Source of the DNA: Musicola paradisiaca NCPPB 2511
GTDB taxonomy: Bacteria; Pseudomonadota; Gammaproteobacteria; Enterobacterales; Enterobacteriaceae
NCBI RefSeq assembly: GCF_000400505.1
Contig: NZ_CM001857.1
Span: 118,320-182,319 of the forward strand
DNA length: 64,000 nucleotides
Direction of reading: 5' to 3'
Position numbers and translations under genes: made by a program
Shown here: in pieces, positions 1-8,771 of the stretch
How positions within the stretch are numbered: the first letter of the stretch is position 1
Layout: each line of letters opens with the position of its first letter
The notes under the pieces: model-generated
Told to the model about the DNA's origin: nothing
Database searches by the model: none
The model's input: the letters and a program-made list of their open reading frames with translations, nothing else

Positions 1-117
1 GGGTGGCTGGATGGTGCGCCGGCGACGGCATTCTGCTGCTGTGCCTTGCCCACGGCGCCCGCTGCGGTAGACATCGATGCGTGGCGAGTACGGATACTGA
101 CGCCGGATGCCGGGTAA
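1..117 (+). CDS. possible C-terminal fragment of a protein cut by the window edge
   Basis: Frame 1 is open from the first base to a TAA at 115-117 and encodes 38 residues ending in a proline- and alanine-rich stretch (LPTAPAAVDIDAWRV) that reads like a real C-terminus. The family cannot be told from so little. A phosphopantetheinyl transferase would suit the carrier proteins next door, and the Cys- and Pro-rich tail is compatible with that, but this is a guess. Any gene here would run convergently with the lipoprotein gene at 178-843. The frame could also be open by chance, since the region is GC-rich. Confidence 0.3.
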   Translation, partial: GWLDGAPATAFCCCALPTAPAAVDIDAWRVRILTPDAG

Positions 118-177
118 TGGGAACCGGCTCAGTGTTCCGCCCGCAGCTCAGTGTTCCGTCCGCAGATGTATCACATT

Positions 178-843
178 TTACCTAGCGGCGGTTTCCGCCG
201 GGCAGCTGTGTTCAACCAGGCTGGCCAGCCCGCCATCGATATGCACGTCGGTCGTTGGTGACACACTGGCCCTGGCGCCGGTCGTCATACTGCCGCTCAG
301 GCGCTTCACGCGGCACAGGCGTGCGTCGGCGCCCATAGCGAAACGCACTACGGCATTATCGGCGGAAAAATCGGAGGCGTTGCGATTGAACGCGGCGCCC
401 ATCGCCAACGTCAGGTTGAGCGTGCGGGTTGCGCCTTCGACGTTGACGTCCGCGCCCATACTGGCGTCGATCGTCAACTGGTCGGGCGATACCGCGCAGG
501 CGGGCAAGGCAAACTGAACCCCGGACTGAGCGTTGACGCGGGATAACGGCGCGTTGAGCGTAATGGTGACAACCACACTATGGTCGCGCAGTTTATTGCT
601 GTCATTGTATGGATTATCGATGGTCAACGTATCGTCCTGACGCTGGATAACCAGTTTTTCCAATACGGCCGGTCTGGCGGTGGCGCTGACGCGATTCTCG
701 TTGCCGCACTGGACGGTGACTTCCAGCCCTCGGCTGAGATTCAGTGCTGAAAAATGTGTCAGTTCAACGCTTTTCTGTTGGGTTGGCGAGCAGGCTACGG
801 TGAGCGGCAATAACGCCAGTACCGAAAAAAACAGTGTTTTCAT
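178..843 (-). CDS. GIN-domain (DUF2807-type) lipoprotein
   Basis: The 221-residue product begins with a signal peptide (MKTLFFSVLALLPLTVAC) ending in a lipobox-like TVAC, so it is probably a lipoprotein. The rest is a beta-rich domain of repeating short strands (for example TLNLTLAMGAAFN and AVVRFAMGADARL), the pattern of the putative auto-transporter adhesin head GIN family. Its role is unknown. I chose the ATG at 843; an ATG at 855 would add MRHG and also keeps the signal peptide, and neither has a strong ribosome site. It lies about 300 bases downstream of the biosynthetic operon on the same strand and is probably transcribed separately. Confidence 0.65.
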   Translation of the reverse strand: MKTLFFSVLALLPLTVACSPTQQKSVELTHFSALNLSRGLEVTVQCGNENRVSATARPAVLEKLVIQRQDDTLTIDNPYNDSNKLRDHSVVVTITLNAPLSRVNAQSGVQFALPACAVSPDQLTIDASMGADVNVEGATRTLNLTLAMGAAFNRNASDFSADNAVVRFAMGADARLCRVKRLSGSMTTGARASVSPTTDVHIDGGLASLVEHSCPAETAAR

Positions 844-1151
844 TCCGTGTCTCATGGCTGCTTTCAGCTGGGGTTCCCGATGGTGGGGACTGGCGGGCGA
901 ACCATCAGCCTGCGACATTCCCTGTCCGGCTGATACCTGATTGATAAGCCCCGTCCATTGACTCAATCAGGTGGTTCGTACATCCCTGTTTCTTCGCAGA
1001 ACGGATGCCTGCGAAGTGCGTCCTTGATAGCCATTATGCCGTGTCGCCAGCAAGGTAGTTGTCTGAAATTGAACATTACCGTTTATCGAGCGATCGATCA
1101 TGCCGCATGGGTTGTCGCTCGTGTTTGGCAGCGCGACAAACCAGACTGGCG
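844..1151. other. intergenic region between the lipoprotein gene and the biosynthetic operon
   Basis: About 300 bases with no convincing gene. It must hold the 3' end of the leftward operon and probably the promoter of the lipoprotein gene. I see no clear rho-independent terminator; short open frames here have no ribosome site or recognisable product. Confidence 0.5.
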
Positions 1152-2075
1152 TCATACATAGAACAGCCGGCAACTGCCTATCCAGGCGCCCAACCCGACC
1201 GACAGCATGACATGCGGCGTTCCGGCGAGAACGGCGGGCAGCGCCATCTGCAACAGCAGCAGTGAATCGGTGGTATAGCAGTGGCCGATATCCGGCATCA
1301 GACCGAGCGCAATGGATTCCATCGGGTAGTGATGTCGGCGGGAATAGTTAAGCCAACTGATGCGATTGACGTTATGGGGCAGCAGCATCGGCTGTTCGTG
1401 CGGTGTGACGCCGGCACCGAGCAGCGCGGCGCTGACCAGTTCATCGTGCGCCTGATAGAAATCCTTTTTGGCTTGCTCGCCATCGTGGATGCCGGCATGA
1501 AACTCCGGGCGTTGCGCCAGAAAAATCGGCCCAATCTGCAAACCCTCGTCGGCCTCTTCCAACAGTAATGCCGAAAAGGCATCGCCGACCAGCGTGCAGC
1601 CTGCGACGTACCGTTCCTCTGGGGGAAAGGTGGACAGCGTATCCCCGGCGACGATCGCGATGCGTCGGGCTTGTCGGGCGGCGAGCAGACGCCGGGCCAA
1701 ATCGAACGCCCAAAACAGCGTGGCGCAATTCTGTTGATCCAACTCGTAACAGGCGGCATCCGGAGTAATAAACGGATGGGCCCGCAAACGCGCGCTCCAG
1801 CCAGGCGCATCGGGGTGTTGAACGGGCATGCCGTGAACATAAATCAGCGTATCTGCGGGTAGCGCCGGTTGGGGGGCTTCCTGCTGTAACCGGTCAAGCA
1901 GATGAAAAAGCACCTGTTCCACGGAGGTTTTGCCATCCAGTGCGGCCACCTGCCGGAAACCGAACAGTTGTGAGAATACCCTGGCTTCGGAGGGGGATGC
2001 GCCGGACTGGGTGATAATCTCCGCCGCACTGATCCTGTTTTCCGGGATCCAGTTTACGAAATGGGTGAGCCGCAT
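1152..2075 (-). CDS. FabH-like 3-oxoacyl-ACP synthase III family protein
   Basis: The 307-residue protein has the ketosynthase III pattern: a nucleophile Cys near residue 117 (QQNCATLFWAFD), a PHNVN motif near residue 233 in place of the FabH PHQxN, and a C-terminal MLSVGLGAWIG like the FabH glycine-rich end. Where FabH has GNTSAAS this protein reads GHCYTTDS, so the usual third catalytic residue is changed; this may point to acyl transfer rather than Claisen condensation (inference). The start ATG lies 5 bases after the stop of the upstream Cys-less paralogue at 2080-2916, so the two are probably translated together. Last gene of the operon. Confidence 0.8.
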   Translation of the reverse strand: MRLTHFVNWIPENRISAAEIITQSGASPSEARVFSQLFGFRQVAALDGKTSVEQVLFHLLDRLQQEAPQPALPADTLIYVHGMPVQHPDAPGWSARLRAHPFITPDAACYELDQQNCATLFWAFDLARRLLAARQARRIAIVAGDTLSTFPPEERYVAGCTLVGDAFSALLLEEADEGLQIGPIFLAQRPEFHAGIHDGEQAKKDFYQAHDELVSAALLGAGVTPHEQPMLLPHNVNRISWLNYSRRHHYPMESIALGLMPDIGHCYTTDSLLLLQMALPAVLAGTPHVMLSVGLGAWIGSCRLFYV

Positions 2076-2079
2076 AATG

Positions 2080-2916
2080 CTATCCCCGCAGTGCGACTGC
2101 GCTGAGACGCCGCTGGTGCTCCACCAGCAGCAGATAATCATGGCCGGGCTGATAGTGGGCGGCCAGCGCAGCGAACGGCGCGGCGCATAACCACTGTGGA
2201 TGCGTGGCGATGACGAGTGGTGCGGCCGGCAGCAAGGCCAGTAGCGTCGCGTCTGCGATAATAACGGTATGCTGCGGGCGCAGCTCAAAGCGGGCTATCA
2301 GGTGTTGCACTTCCGCTATCACTGTCCTTTGCGTCGTCAGCGGTTGACGATGATATCCCTGATAGCGCAATGCCTGGGGGCGGCGGCTTAGCGTGAGCAG
2401 GCCGGCGTTGTTTTCCGGAGTAAGCGTTGACATCAAGTCGGAGCGGTAGTGCAGGTAGCCTTGGTCGGCCATCAACAGCAACGCGTCGCCGGCGTTTTCC
2501 TGCTGGCAGTTGGCGATGCTGGCGAGGGCAAATAACGCCGCGTCCGGCCCGCGATCGCTGATAGTTAACGCCAGACAATCCGGCAATCCCAGTTCATGGA
2601 TAACGTAATTGATTACCGAACTTCCCAAGTGCAAGTCCGGCGTCCAGTGGGCCATCAGAACACTGTCGATACGGCTGAGATCGTGGCGTGCACGGTACGT
2701 GGGCAGTAACGGGTCAAGCAGACTGATAAACGAAGACAGCCCGCCGTCAGGCGGCGGGTTGGCCAGCGTATCGCGCCATGACAAGCCGTTGGCGGCCAAA
2801 AAGCGGGCGGCGTAGTCGTGCCAGTAGGCCCGCTGTTGATGGCCGGTCGGCAGTATTTCCTCCGTCAGCGTCGAACTGCGGTGCAGTATCGACCGAGGGT
2901 CAAGATACGTGGGCAC
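2080..2916 (-). CDS. Cys-less thiolase-fold-like protein (copy B)
   Basis: 278 residues from a GTG start with a good ribosome site (GGGGAGG 6 bases upstream). The pattern of motifs is that of a ketosynthase III half: AHWTPD near the first strand block, ISDRGPDAALFAL where the active-site helix should start, then LLLMADQ. The Cys of that helix is absent. It is clearly a paralogue of the protein at 12161-13078, sharing AHWTPD, ISDRG, the MADQ/IADQ strand and LCAAPF near the C-terminus. It overlaps the 3' end of the acyl-CoA-dehydrogenase gene by 17 bases and immediately precedes a FabH-like gene with an intact Cys. A non-catalytic partner subunit, like a chain-length factor, is my inference. 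Confidence 0.6.
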   Translation of the reverse strand: MPTYLDPRSILHRSSTLTEEILPTGHQQRAYWHDYAARFLAANGLSWRDTLANPPPDGGLSSFISLLDPLLPTYRARHDLSRIDSVLMAHWTPDLHLGSSVINYVIHELGLPDCLALTISDRGPDAALFALASIANCQQENAGDALLLMADQGYLHYRSDLMSTLTPENNAGLLTLSRRPQALRYQGYHRQPLTTQRTVIAEVQHLIARFELRPQHTVIIADATLLALLPAAPLVIATHPQWLCAAPFAALAAHYQPGHDYLLLVEHQRRLSAVALRG

Positions 2917-4036
2917 AAACGCCTCCCCGGGCGGTGTGGCAACGGAAACTGTTCATCAGGTGAATATTGGCGGTGCCTTCCATGTACTCGAACGCGAAAG
3001 CATCCCGACAACGGCGACGCAGCTGCGGGTTTTCCAGCCATGCCTGGCCGTTCAACAGGTGCGGCATGCGGTGTGCTACGCTTTCCGCAAACAAGGTGCA
3101 GCGGCGTTTGAGCTGGCTGGTGGTGTAATACTGCGATGCGCCGTTCTGGTAGTGTTCGGCGATCTCCGCAAGCTGTCGGCGCAGCAGGTGATAGGTGCGC
3201 CATTGCTGAGTCACCCAGCGTTGCTGCTCGTCGTCCAGGGGGTGGCCGTCCAGCGCGCTGAGTAAGCCGTATGTCGTCCCCAACGCCATGGCGCTGACCA
3301 TCGGCCGATGACGTTCGAATACCTGCCCCAACGCATGCAGTCCCTGATTCAACCCTTTACGCTCGTAACCCAAAATATCGGCCGGTTGTACCGGCATGTC
3401 GCTAATGCTGATTTCCGTCAGGTTGGAGCCCTGCAGGCCGAATTGTTCCAGCGGCGTGATGGAAATGTGCTGCGCGTAACGTTTCGGATCGACCATCACC
3501 AGCCGCTGTGTATCGCCATCCCGGGCGAAGACCAGCCCGACGGAAGCGAGCTGCGCGCCGCCGATGAATTTTTTGTGTGCCGTGAGCAAATACCCGTCGT
3601 CGCAGCGGGTCAGCGAAGAGGCGACGGACTGCGTATCTGAACCGACTTCCGGCTCGGTTACGGCGAAGAAAGCCCAGCACGGCGGTGTCGTGAAACGGGA
3701 GAAAAAGAACGCCTGTTGCTGCGGTGTGCCGAGTGCGATGACGGCGCGCGCCGACAGCGAGGCGCCCGGCAGCGACATCAGTGCGCTGGCGTCGAATCGG
3801 CTGAGATATTCCAGCATATCGATATTATCCTGATAGCTGCAGGCCTCATAATCCCAACCGCGAAATGGAATGAACTGCGGCGGAATGCCGATATAGGAAA
3901 TGACGTAGAGCAGTTCGTCTTCCAGACTGGACAACGCCAGCGCGCGATCGGTTTCCATCTGGCCGGCGGCGAGCCGCAGTTTTTCGCCCAGCGCATCAAG
4001 ATCCTTTTTAAGATTACTGAACGTCAGTGCTTTCAT
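2900..4036 (-). CDS. acyl-CoA dehydrogenase family flavoprotein (copy 2)
   Basis: 378 residues. The FAD-binding motif of acyl-CoA dehydrogenases is present (FAVTEPEVGSDTQS), followed by a GGAQLA strand segment and the C-terminal helix EYMEGTANIHLMN, whose Glu matches the catalytic base position (YEGT) of the family. In operons with carrier proteins such enzymes usually oxidise an acyl- or aminoacyl-S-carrier; that substrate is inferred here. I chose the ATG at 4036 (AGGAC upstream, MKALTFSNLKKDL); an ATG at 4069 with TAAGG would add 11 residues. It is paralogous to the flavoprotein at 5637-6767. Confidence 0.8.
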   Translation of the reverse strand: MKALTFSNLKKDLDALGEKLRLAAGQMETDRALALSSLEDELLYVISYIGIPPQFIPFRGWDYEACSYQDNIDMLEYLSRFDASALMSLPGASLSARAVIALGTPQQQAFFFSRFTTPPCWAFFAVTEPEVGSDTQSVASSLTRCDDGYLLTAHKKFIGGAQLASVGLVFARDGDTQRLVMVDPKRYAQHISITPLEQFGLQGSNLTEISISDMPVQPADILGYERKGLNQGLHALGQVFERHRPMVSAMALGTTYGLLSALDGHPLDDEQQRWVTQQWRTYHLLRRQLAEIAEHYQNGASQYYTTSQLKRRCTLFAESVAHRMPHLLNGQAWLENPQLRRRCRDAFAFEYMEGTANIHLMNSFRCHTARGGVCAHVS

Positions 4037-4083
4037 GCTATGTCCTGCCTGTCGATAGGGGTGAATCATTACCTTAGCGGTAA

Positions 4084-5062
4084 TCAGGTTGAGGGATTGC
4101 CCGACGTTGCAGGGCGAGACTGCGTGTGGCGGGCGGTTGGTATTTCGACGATCAACGACGCATAGGTCGCGCCTAACCCCACGCTGACCAGCATGACTTT
4201 ATCGCCTGGGCGAACCCGTTGTTGCCGCATCAAAAAGTGCAGATTGATGAACGGGTCGGCGCCGAAGCAGTGGCCGTAGTGGGGGATATTGTCGAGAAAG
4301 ATTTTTTCTCTGGGAAAATCCAGCAATTGCGCAAGACGGTGCCACGACGACAGGTTGACGTTGTGCGGCGCGATCCAGTCAATCTGCCCGAGCGTCAGGT
4401 TCGCCTTGTCCAATGCCGCCAGCAGGTGGCGGCGGGTGAAATCGATGTAATGTTCACCAAATTCGGTGGTTTCCCGTTCGTCGTAGCCCTTCTGGATGCT
4501 AAACCGACCATCCTGGCCGGTATGGCGGCTCAGAATCGCGGGGCCGTCGCCCTGTCGGCTGAGCAGCACCGCGCAGGCGGCTTCGCCCATGAGTGTGGTG
4601 TCGCGGATCAACTTGACCCGTGGATGGAAAGCCTTTTCGCCGATCAGCAGCAGGCCATAACCCTCCGGCGACAACTGTTTCAGCAGCCACTCGGCAGCCG
4701 TCAGCGGCGTGGCGCAATGCCCCATGGTCAGGCTGGCGAATTCCACCTGCGGCGCAAAACGTTGCAGCCAGTTGGGGGTCAGCGCACGTTGGTCGAAGGC
4801 CCGAACATCGGGCACGGTATGGCAGTGCGCCACATGGCTGATGGCGGCGAACGCTTGAGGACGTGAAGCTTGTAACTGCGTGATCACCGGCGTCAGCAGC
4901 TCGTCCAGCGTACCGTTCCCGCCGTGAAAGCGGCGCAGGCCGTAAAACCGATCGAACATGCGGGTATCCAGCCGGCTTAATCCCCACCTCTTGCGCTACC
5001 GTTTCCAGCGTGTGCACGTCGGGCGGAAACGCCATTTCGATCGCGTCAATATGTCCGAGCAT
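4084..5062 (-). pseudogene. FabH-like 3-oxoacyl-ACP synthase III family gene, frameshifted
   Basis: Two overlapping frames join into one FabH-like protein of about 325 residues. The N-terminal part (MLGHIDAIEMAFPPDVHTLE) starts at 5062; the rest continues in another frame (from about LSRLDTRMFDRFYGL) to 4084. The switch lies at a run of four C on the + strand (4982-4985). Removing one base restores the reading VAQEVGLSRLD. The downstream part has the nucleophile Cys (TMGHCATPL), PHNVNLSSW and GHCFGAD, matching the intact paralogue at 1152-2075, including the GHC variant. It may be a true null allele, a phase-variable tract or a sequencing error. A short C-terminal product starting at the in-frame ATG 4959 would lack the N-terminal strand block. 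Confidence 0.75.
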
Positions 5063-5112
5063 GGCGGCGAACCCTAGGGTCAGGCTGGCGTTGGAAAAGG
5101 CGCGAACCGGGG

Positions 5113-5631
5113 TTATGCATCATGATGGCGACCCGGATCGGTAAAACAGCGGTAGGCGTAGGTCACTGGCCCGGCATCGGCGCGCTGGCTGAGACGGAGC
5201 AACGGATCGGAAAGATAGAGTAACGCGCTGCCGGTTTCCCGTAAGGTCTGCGCCAGCGACTGTGCCTCCAGGGGGCGTTCCTGTACGCGAATGCCGACGC
5301 TGTGGCGAAATCCGGGGGCGGCGAACAGCAGGCTTTGCAACAACGGCGTGCGAAATTGCAACGGCACGCCGCAATATTCATACAGCAGCGTTCCCTGCTT
5401 ATGTCGTTCGTTAAACCGACGGCACAACTCAACCACCTCAGTAGCATGGCGGCCGGTGGCGTCGGTGTGCCTGGGGGCGTGCAGATACCAGGGCGCCCCG
5501 GCTTCCGCCGGGTTGAGCGCGAGCCAGGGGTGCAATGATCGCACCTCGGACGGCGACAGCGGCGTCGCCACCGTTTCCACCGTTAACCGCCCGATGGTTT
5601 CCTGTGCCGGCGTGAGTGCGATATCGACCAC
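5113..5631 (-). CDS. protein of unknown family in the biosynthetic operon
   Basis: 172 residues from a GTG start, preceded by CGGAGA at a normal distance; it begins 5 bases after the stop of the upstream flavoprotein gene, so it belongs to the operon. I recognise no family. It has no signal peptide or membrane segment. Conserved-looking stretches are PWYLHAPRH near residue 46, CRRFNERHKQGTLLYEYCGVP near residues 71-90, and HSVGIRVQERPLE. The spacing of these short hydrophobic and polar blocks fits a small soluble enzyme or binding protein. It might be a remote acyltransferase or hydrolase, but no catalytic signature can be named. Confidence 0.6.
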   Translation of the reverse strand: MVDIALTPAQETIGRLTVETVATPLSPSEVRSLHPWLALNPAEAGAPWYLHAPRHTDATGRHATEVVELCRRFNERHKQGTLLYEYCGVPLQFRTPLLQSLLFAAPGFRHSVGIRVQERPLEAQSLAQTLRETGSALLYLSDPLLRLSQRADAGPVTYAYRCFTDPGRHHDA

Positions 5632-5636
5632 GTTGG

Positions 5637-6767
5637 TTATCTCCGATAACCGTGATTAAGCAGGTGGATAAAGGTGGTGCCTTCGGTATATTCGAGCGCT
5701 TTCACATCGCGCCAGGCTTTCGCCAGCCGGGGACATTCCCCCAACGCCGCAGGCGGCGCGTGGTGAACCGCATTCATGATCACTTGCTCGGCGATGCGGG
5801 TGGAGACCACTTTGATAAGCCCAGCTTCGCGTCCGCAGGCCTCTCCCTGTTCAAGTCGCTCGCAAATGGCACGCGCCTGCGCCATGGCGGCCTGCAATTG
5901 GCGCTGCGCTTTTTGCAGCCAGACGCTCTTCGGCGTCGTCCAGCGGTGTTGCAACACCATATCAAGCGCGGAACGGGCAATCCCCAACGCGATGGCACCG
6001 ACACAGGGGCGCAGCGCATCGAAGGTGATCAGGGCAGAACGCGCAAAACGCTCGGTGGGTTTCAGGTGCTGTCCCAGCAACGCGCTATCCGGCAGGAACA
6101 GATCGTGAAAACGCAGGTGCGAGACATTGCAACCGGGCAAGGCGACGATGGGAATACGTTCCGCCGCGATTCCCGGTTGATGGCGTGGCGAGAAGATGAA
6201 GACGTTAATACCCAGCGGCCCCGGCGCGGTACGGGCAAAGAGCACGCCGGTATCGGCGATGACGCCGTTGCCGATCAGGTATTTTTCGCCATTGATTAAC
6301 CAGCCACCATCGACTTTCACGGCCCGAGTTTGTAGTTGCTGGACATCGCTGCCGACGTTCGGCTCCGACATGGCGAAGCTGCTCCAGGTGAGCTCGCGGC
6401 TAAATTGCGAGAAAAACTCGTCCCGCTGTGTTTGGCTGCCGATGCTGTCCACCACCATCGCCGCCATGCCTGGGCCGGGGGAGGAGAACAGCAGATTAGG
6501 ATCGATATAGCCGAAGGATTCGTAGGCTTCGCAACGTAGCGGCAGCGACAGGTTATTCAGCGCAACGCCGGCCTCTTCCAGCCAGCACTGCGGCCGGTAG
6601 TCGGCGGGAACGCCGAGCGTATTCAACATCGGCGCCAGCGAATAACCGGCGGTGATGCGCGCTTTTTCCGGGTCGATATCGATCTGGCCGCCAAGATGAC
6701 GTCCTTCGTCGAGCGTGCTTTCAATCCGCGTTTTCAGCGGTTGCAGGAAGAGGGCATAGTCGGTCAC
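5637..6767 (-). CDS. acyl-CoA dehydrogenase family flavoprotein (copy 1)
   Basis: 376 residues. I start it at the GTG at 6767: AAGGAG lies 7 bases upstream and the GTGA overlaps the stop of the VOC gene by 4 bases, typical of coupled translation. The flavin motif is FAMSEPNVGSDVQ, followed by INGEKYLIGNG. The C-terminal helix reads EYTEGTTFIHLLN, with Glu at the catalytic-base position. It resembles the dehydrogenase at 2900-4036 throughout. Probable role: alpha,beta-oxidation of an acyl or aminoacyl group held on one of the two carrier proteins (inference). Confidence 0.82.
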   Translation of the reverse strand: MTDYALFLQPLKTRIESTLDEGRHLGGQIDIDPEKARITAGYSLAPMLNTLGVPADYRPQCWLEEAGVALNNLSLPLRCEAYESFGYIDPNLLFSSPGPGMAAMVVDSIGSQTQRDEFFSQFSRELTWSSFAMSEPNVGSDVQQLQTRAVKVDGGWLINGEKYLIGNGVIADTGVLFARTAPGPLGINVFIFSPRHQPGIAAERIPIVALPGCNVSHLRFHDLFLPDSALLGQHLKPTERFARSALITFDALRPCVGAIALGIARSALDMVLQHRWTTPKSVWLQKAQRQLQAAMAQARAICERLEQGEACGREAGLIKVVSTRIAEQVIMNAVHHAPPAALGECPRLAKAWRDVKALEYTEGTTFIHLLNHGYRR

Positions 6768-7195
6768 GCAGTTTCTCCTTGCGCCAGCAGAGTGGTGCTG
6801 CCGGACATGATCTCCATGATGCCAGCTTCGGGTTTGTACAGATGGCTGGCCAACGGTCCGTCGGGATAGGCATGGAATGGTCTGGTGAGCGCCAGCCACC
6901 CGCCGTGAATCAATTGTTGATACTTTTCGGCGAAGTCGTTCACCTCGAAGCAAATATGGTAGGGCAGGCACTCTTTGTGCGCTTTTTCCAGCATGCCGTT
7001 CAGCAACCGGTTTTCCGGCAGCGGCTCCACCAGTTCGATCTGCATATCGCCATGGGCGGTGTTCATGAAGCTGACGAAAATCTGCTGGGCCGCTATCTTT
7101 TTCCGGTATACGAGAATCTGCGGAAAGAAGTGGGCCATGGCCGCAATGGTGGCATCGCTATTTTTGACGATGTATCCAAGATGGCTGAATTTCAT
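6764..7195 (-). CDS. VOC (glyoxalase/epimerase-fold) family protein
   Basis: 143 residues with the vicinal oxygen chelate pattern. The N-terminal repeat begins MKFSHLGYIV, with the His that is usually a metal ligand; Glu in MQIELVEPL lies at the end of the first module. The second module has LPYHICFEV with a further His and ends MEIMSGS with Glu. This His-Glu-His-Glu layout fits methylmalonyl-CoA epimerase-like and isomerase members. Start supported by AAGGGA upstream. Reaction in this pathway unknown; isomerisation of a carrier-bound intermediate is possible. Confidence 0.7.
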   Translation of the reverse strand: MKFSHLGYIVKNSDATIAAMAHFFPQILVYRKKIAAQQIFVSFMNTAHGDMQIELVEPLPENRLLNGMLEKAHKECLPYHICFEVNDFAEKYQQLIHGGWLALTRPFHAYPDGPLASHLYKPEAGIMEIMSGSTTLLAQGETA

Positions 7196-7250
7196 GGCTT
7201 TCCCTTTGAAAAATACCGTTTTTACAGCCTAACGACTGTGGCGGTTTTTT

Positions 7251-8771
7251 TTATTCCTGATTGCAGTTCTCATCGCCGTTGGCAAATTGCTGCATTAACG
7301 CCTGACGATCGGTCTTTCCATGCAGGTTGAGAGGGAAAACGTGGGTGAAATACACGGAGCGAGGCACCATGTAAGCAGGCAGCCGACGCGCCAGCTCACG
7401 ACGGAACGCCTCGCGGTGGCTGGCATCATCGATGGCGAGATGAACGAACAGCACCAGCGCCGTAACTTTGCCGTGTGTTTTTTTCGACACCAGCGCCGCC
7501 TGTTGCACACCGTCAATCCGCTGTGCGGTGGTTTCGACTTCGCCGGTCTCGATACGATTACCTTGCCATTTGAATTGCCCATCGTCCCGGCCTTTTATGA
7601 ACAGTTCGCCATCAGCATTCAGGTACCCCATATCGCCGGTGTAATAGCAACGCTGTCCGCGCCACAACCCGAACAACTGGTTACGGGGATCGTTTTCCGG
7701 CAGATACCCAGGGCTGATCTGCGAGCCGAACAGGACGATTTCACCGACCGCCAGGGCCGGTAGGGGACAGCGTTGTTTATCCACGATCGCCATACCGTTG
7801 CCGACACCCGGCAACCCGACCGTTAACGGCGGCGTATCCGGCAGGCTCTCCGGCGTCAGGATGGCGGCGTGTGTCATACATGTGGCTTCTGTCGGGCCGT
7901 AGCCATTCAGGATCTGCGCCTGTGGAAAACGTGCGTGGAGTGTTTTCACCAGCGACGGCGAGAGCATTTCTCCCCCGATGCCGATGAAGCGCAGATCGGG
8001 CAGCTGCGCCTGCTGAAATTGCGTCGCCATACACATGATTTCCAGAAAGCCGGGGGTGGAAAACCAGGTGCTGACCCGCCGCGTCGGTGGGGTGAGGATG
8101 TGCAGATTGGCGAGCGGGCGGATATTGTCGCGATGATTCAGCATGATGACGGTTTTTCCGACGGCCAGCGCCAGAAAAATATCCATGACCCCCATATCAA
8201 ATGACAGACAGGCATGGTTGACGTGAGCGCCGGGATAATGTCGGTGAACCAATGGGATCGCCCAGTCGGCCAGCGCGCCGAAGTTGCCGTAACTGATTTT
8301 AACGCCCTTGGGCTCCCCGGTACTGCCAGATGTGGAGAGAATATAAAACACGGCGTCGTGATGGGAGGGAACGACGGGCTGTAATGCTTCATCGGTGCGG
8401 CAGTCCTGGCAGCGAAGGATCGGCATAGGGTTGATGGGGAGCGGTAACGGCGGCTCGCCTGCCAATAGCGCCAGTTGTGCACCCGTCATCGTCGCGATGT
8501 TGGCGATACGCGGCGCGGGGTTGGCGGTATCGACAAACGTGAAGACGACGGCTTCAAAGGCGCAGGCGATCATCGCGGCGGCGGCGTCCAACTGCTTGTG
8601 GCCGTATATCATCACGCAGCCAGGCTGATGGCGGCGGATGGCATTACGCAACGCCTGGATACGCTCACCCAACTGCGCAAAGGTGTATTGGCCCTCGCTG
8701 GCGATCAGCGCGATGTCCTCCGGCTGGCGTAGCATCGCGTCGCGCAGGGGGTTAAGAACCGACGAAAACAT
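7251..8771 (-). CDS. stand-alone NRPS-type adenylation protein (copy 2)
   Basis: 506 residues of the ANL superfamily. Core motifs run in order: the P-loop FYILSTSGSTGEPKG, the FDMG motif holding the Asp that binds the alpha-amino group, NGYGPTEAT, YTGDMGYLNADG, the hinge KGRDDGQFKWQG, and the catalytic Lys in NLHGKTDRQ. An amino acid substrate is therefore likely, though the exact one cannot be read by eye. It has no condensation, carrier or thioesterase domain, so it must load a separate carrier protein. Start at ATG 8771, with AGAGG upstream; it overlaps the preceding adenylation gene by 20 bases. In Dickeya Vfm loci two neighbouring genes encode adenylation proteins, which this pair resembles. 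Confidence 0.85.
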   Translation of the reverse strand: MFSSVLNPLRDAMLRQPEDIALIASEGQYTFAQLGERIQALRNAIRRHQPGCVMIYGHKQLDAAAAMIACAFEAVVFTFVDTANPAPRIANIATMTGAQLALLAGEPPLPLPINPMPILRCQDCRTDEALQPVVPSHHDAVFYILSTSGSTGEPKGVKISYGNFGALADWAIPLVHRHYPGAHVNHACLSFDMGVMDIFLALAVGKTVIMLNHRDNIRPLANLHILTPPTRRVSTWFSTPGFLEIMCMATQFQQAQLPDLRFIGIGGEMLSPSLVKTLHARFPQAQILNGYGPTEATCMTHAAILTPESLPDTPPLTVGLPGVGNGMAIVDKQRCPLPALAVGEIVLFGSQISPGYLPENDPRNQLFGLWRGQRCYYTGDMGYLNADGELFIKGRDDGQFKWQGNRIETGEVETTAQRIDGVQQAALVSKKTHGKVTALVLFVHLAIDDASHREAFRRELARRLPAYMVPRSVYFTHVFPLNLHGKTDRQALMQQFANGDENCNQE

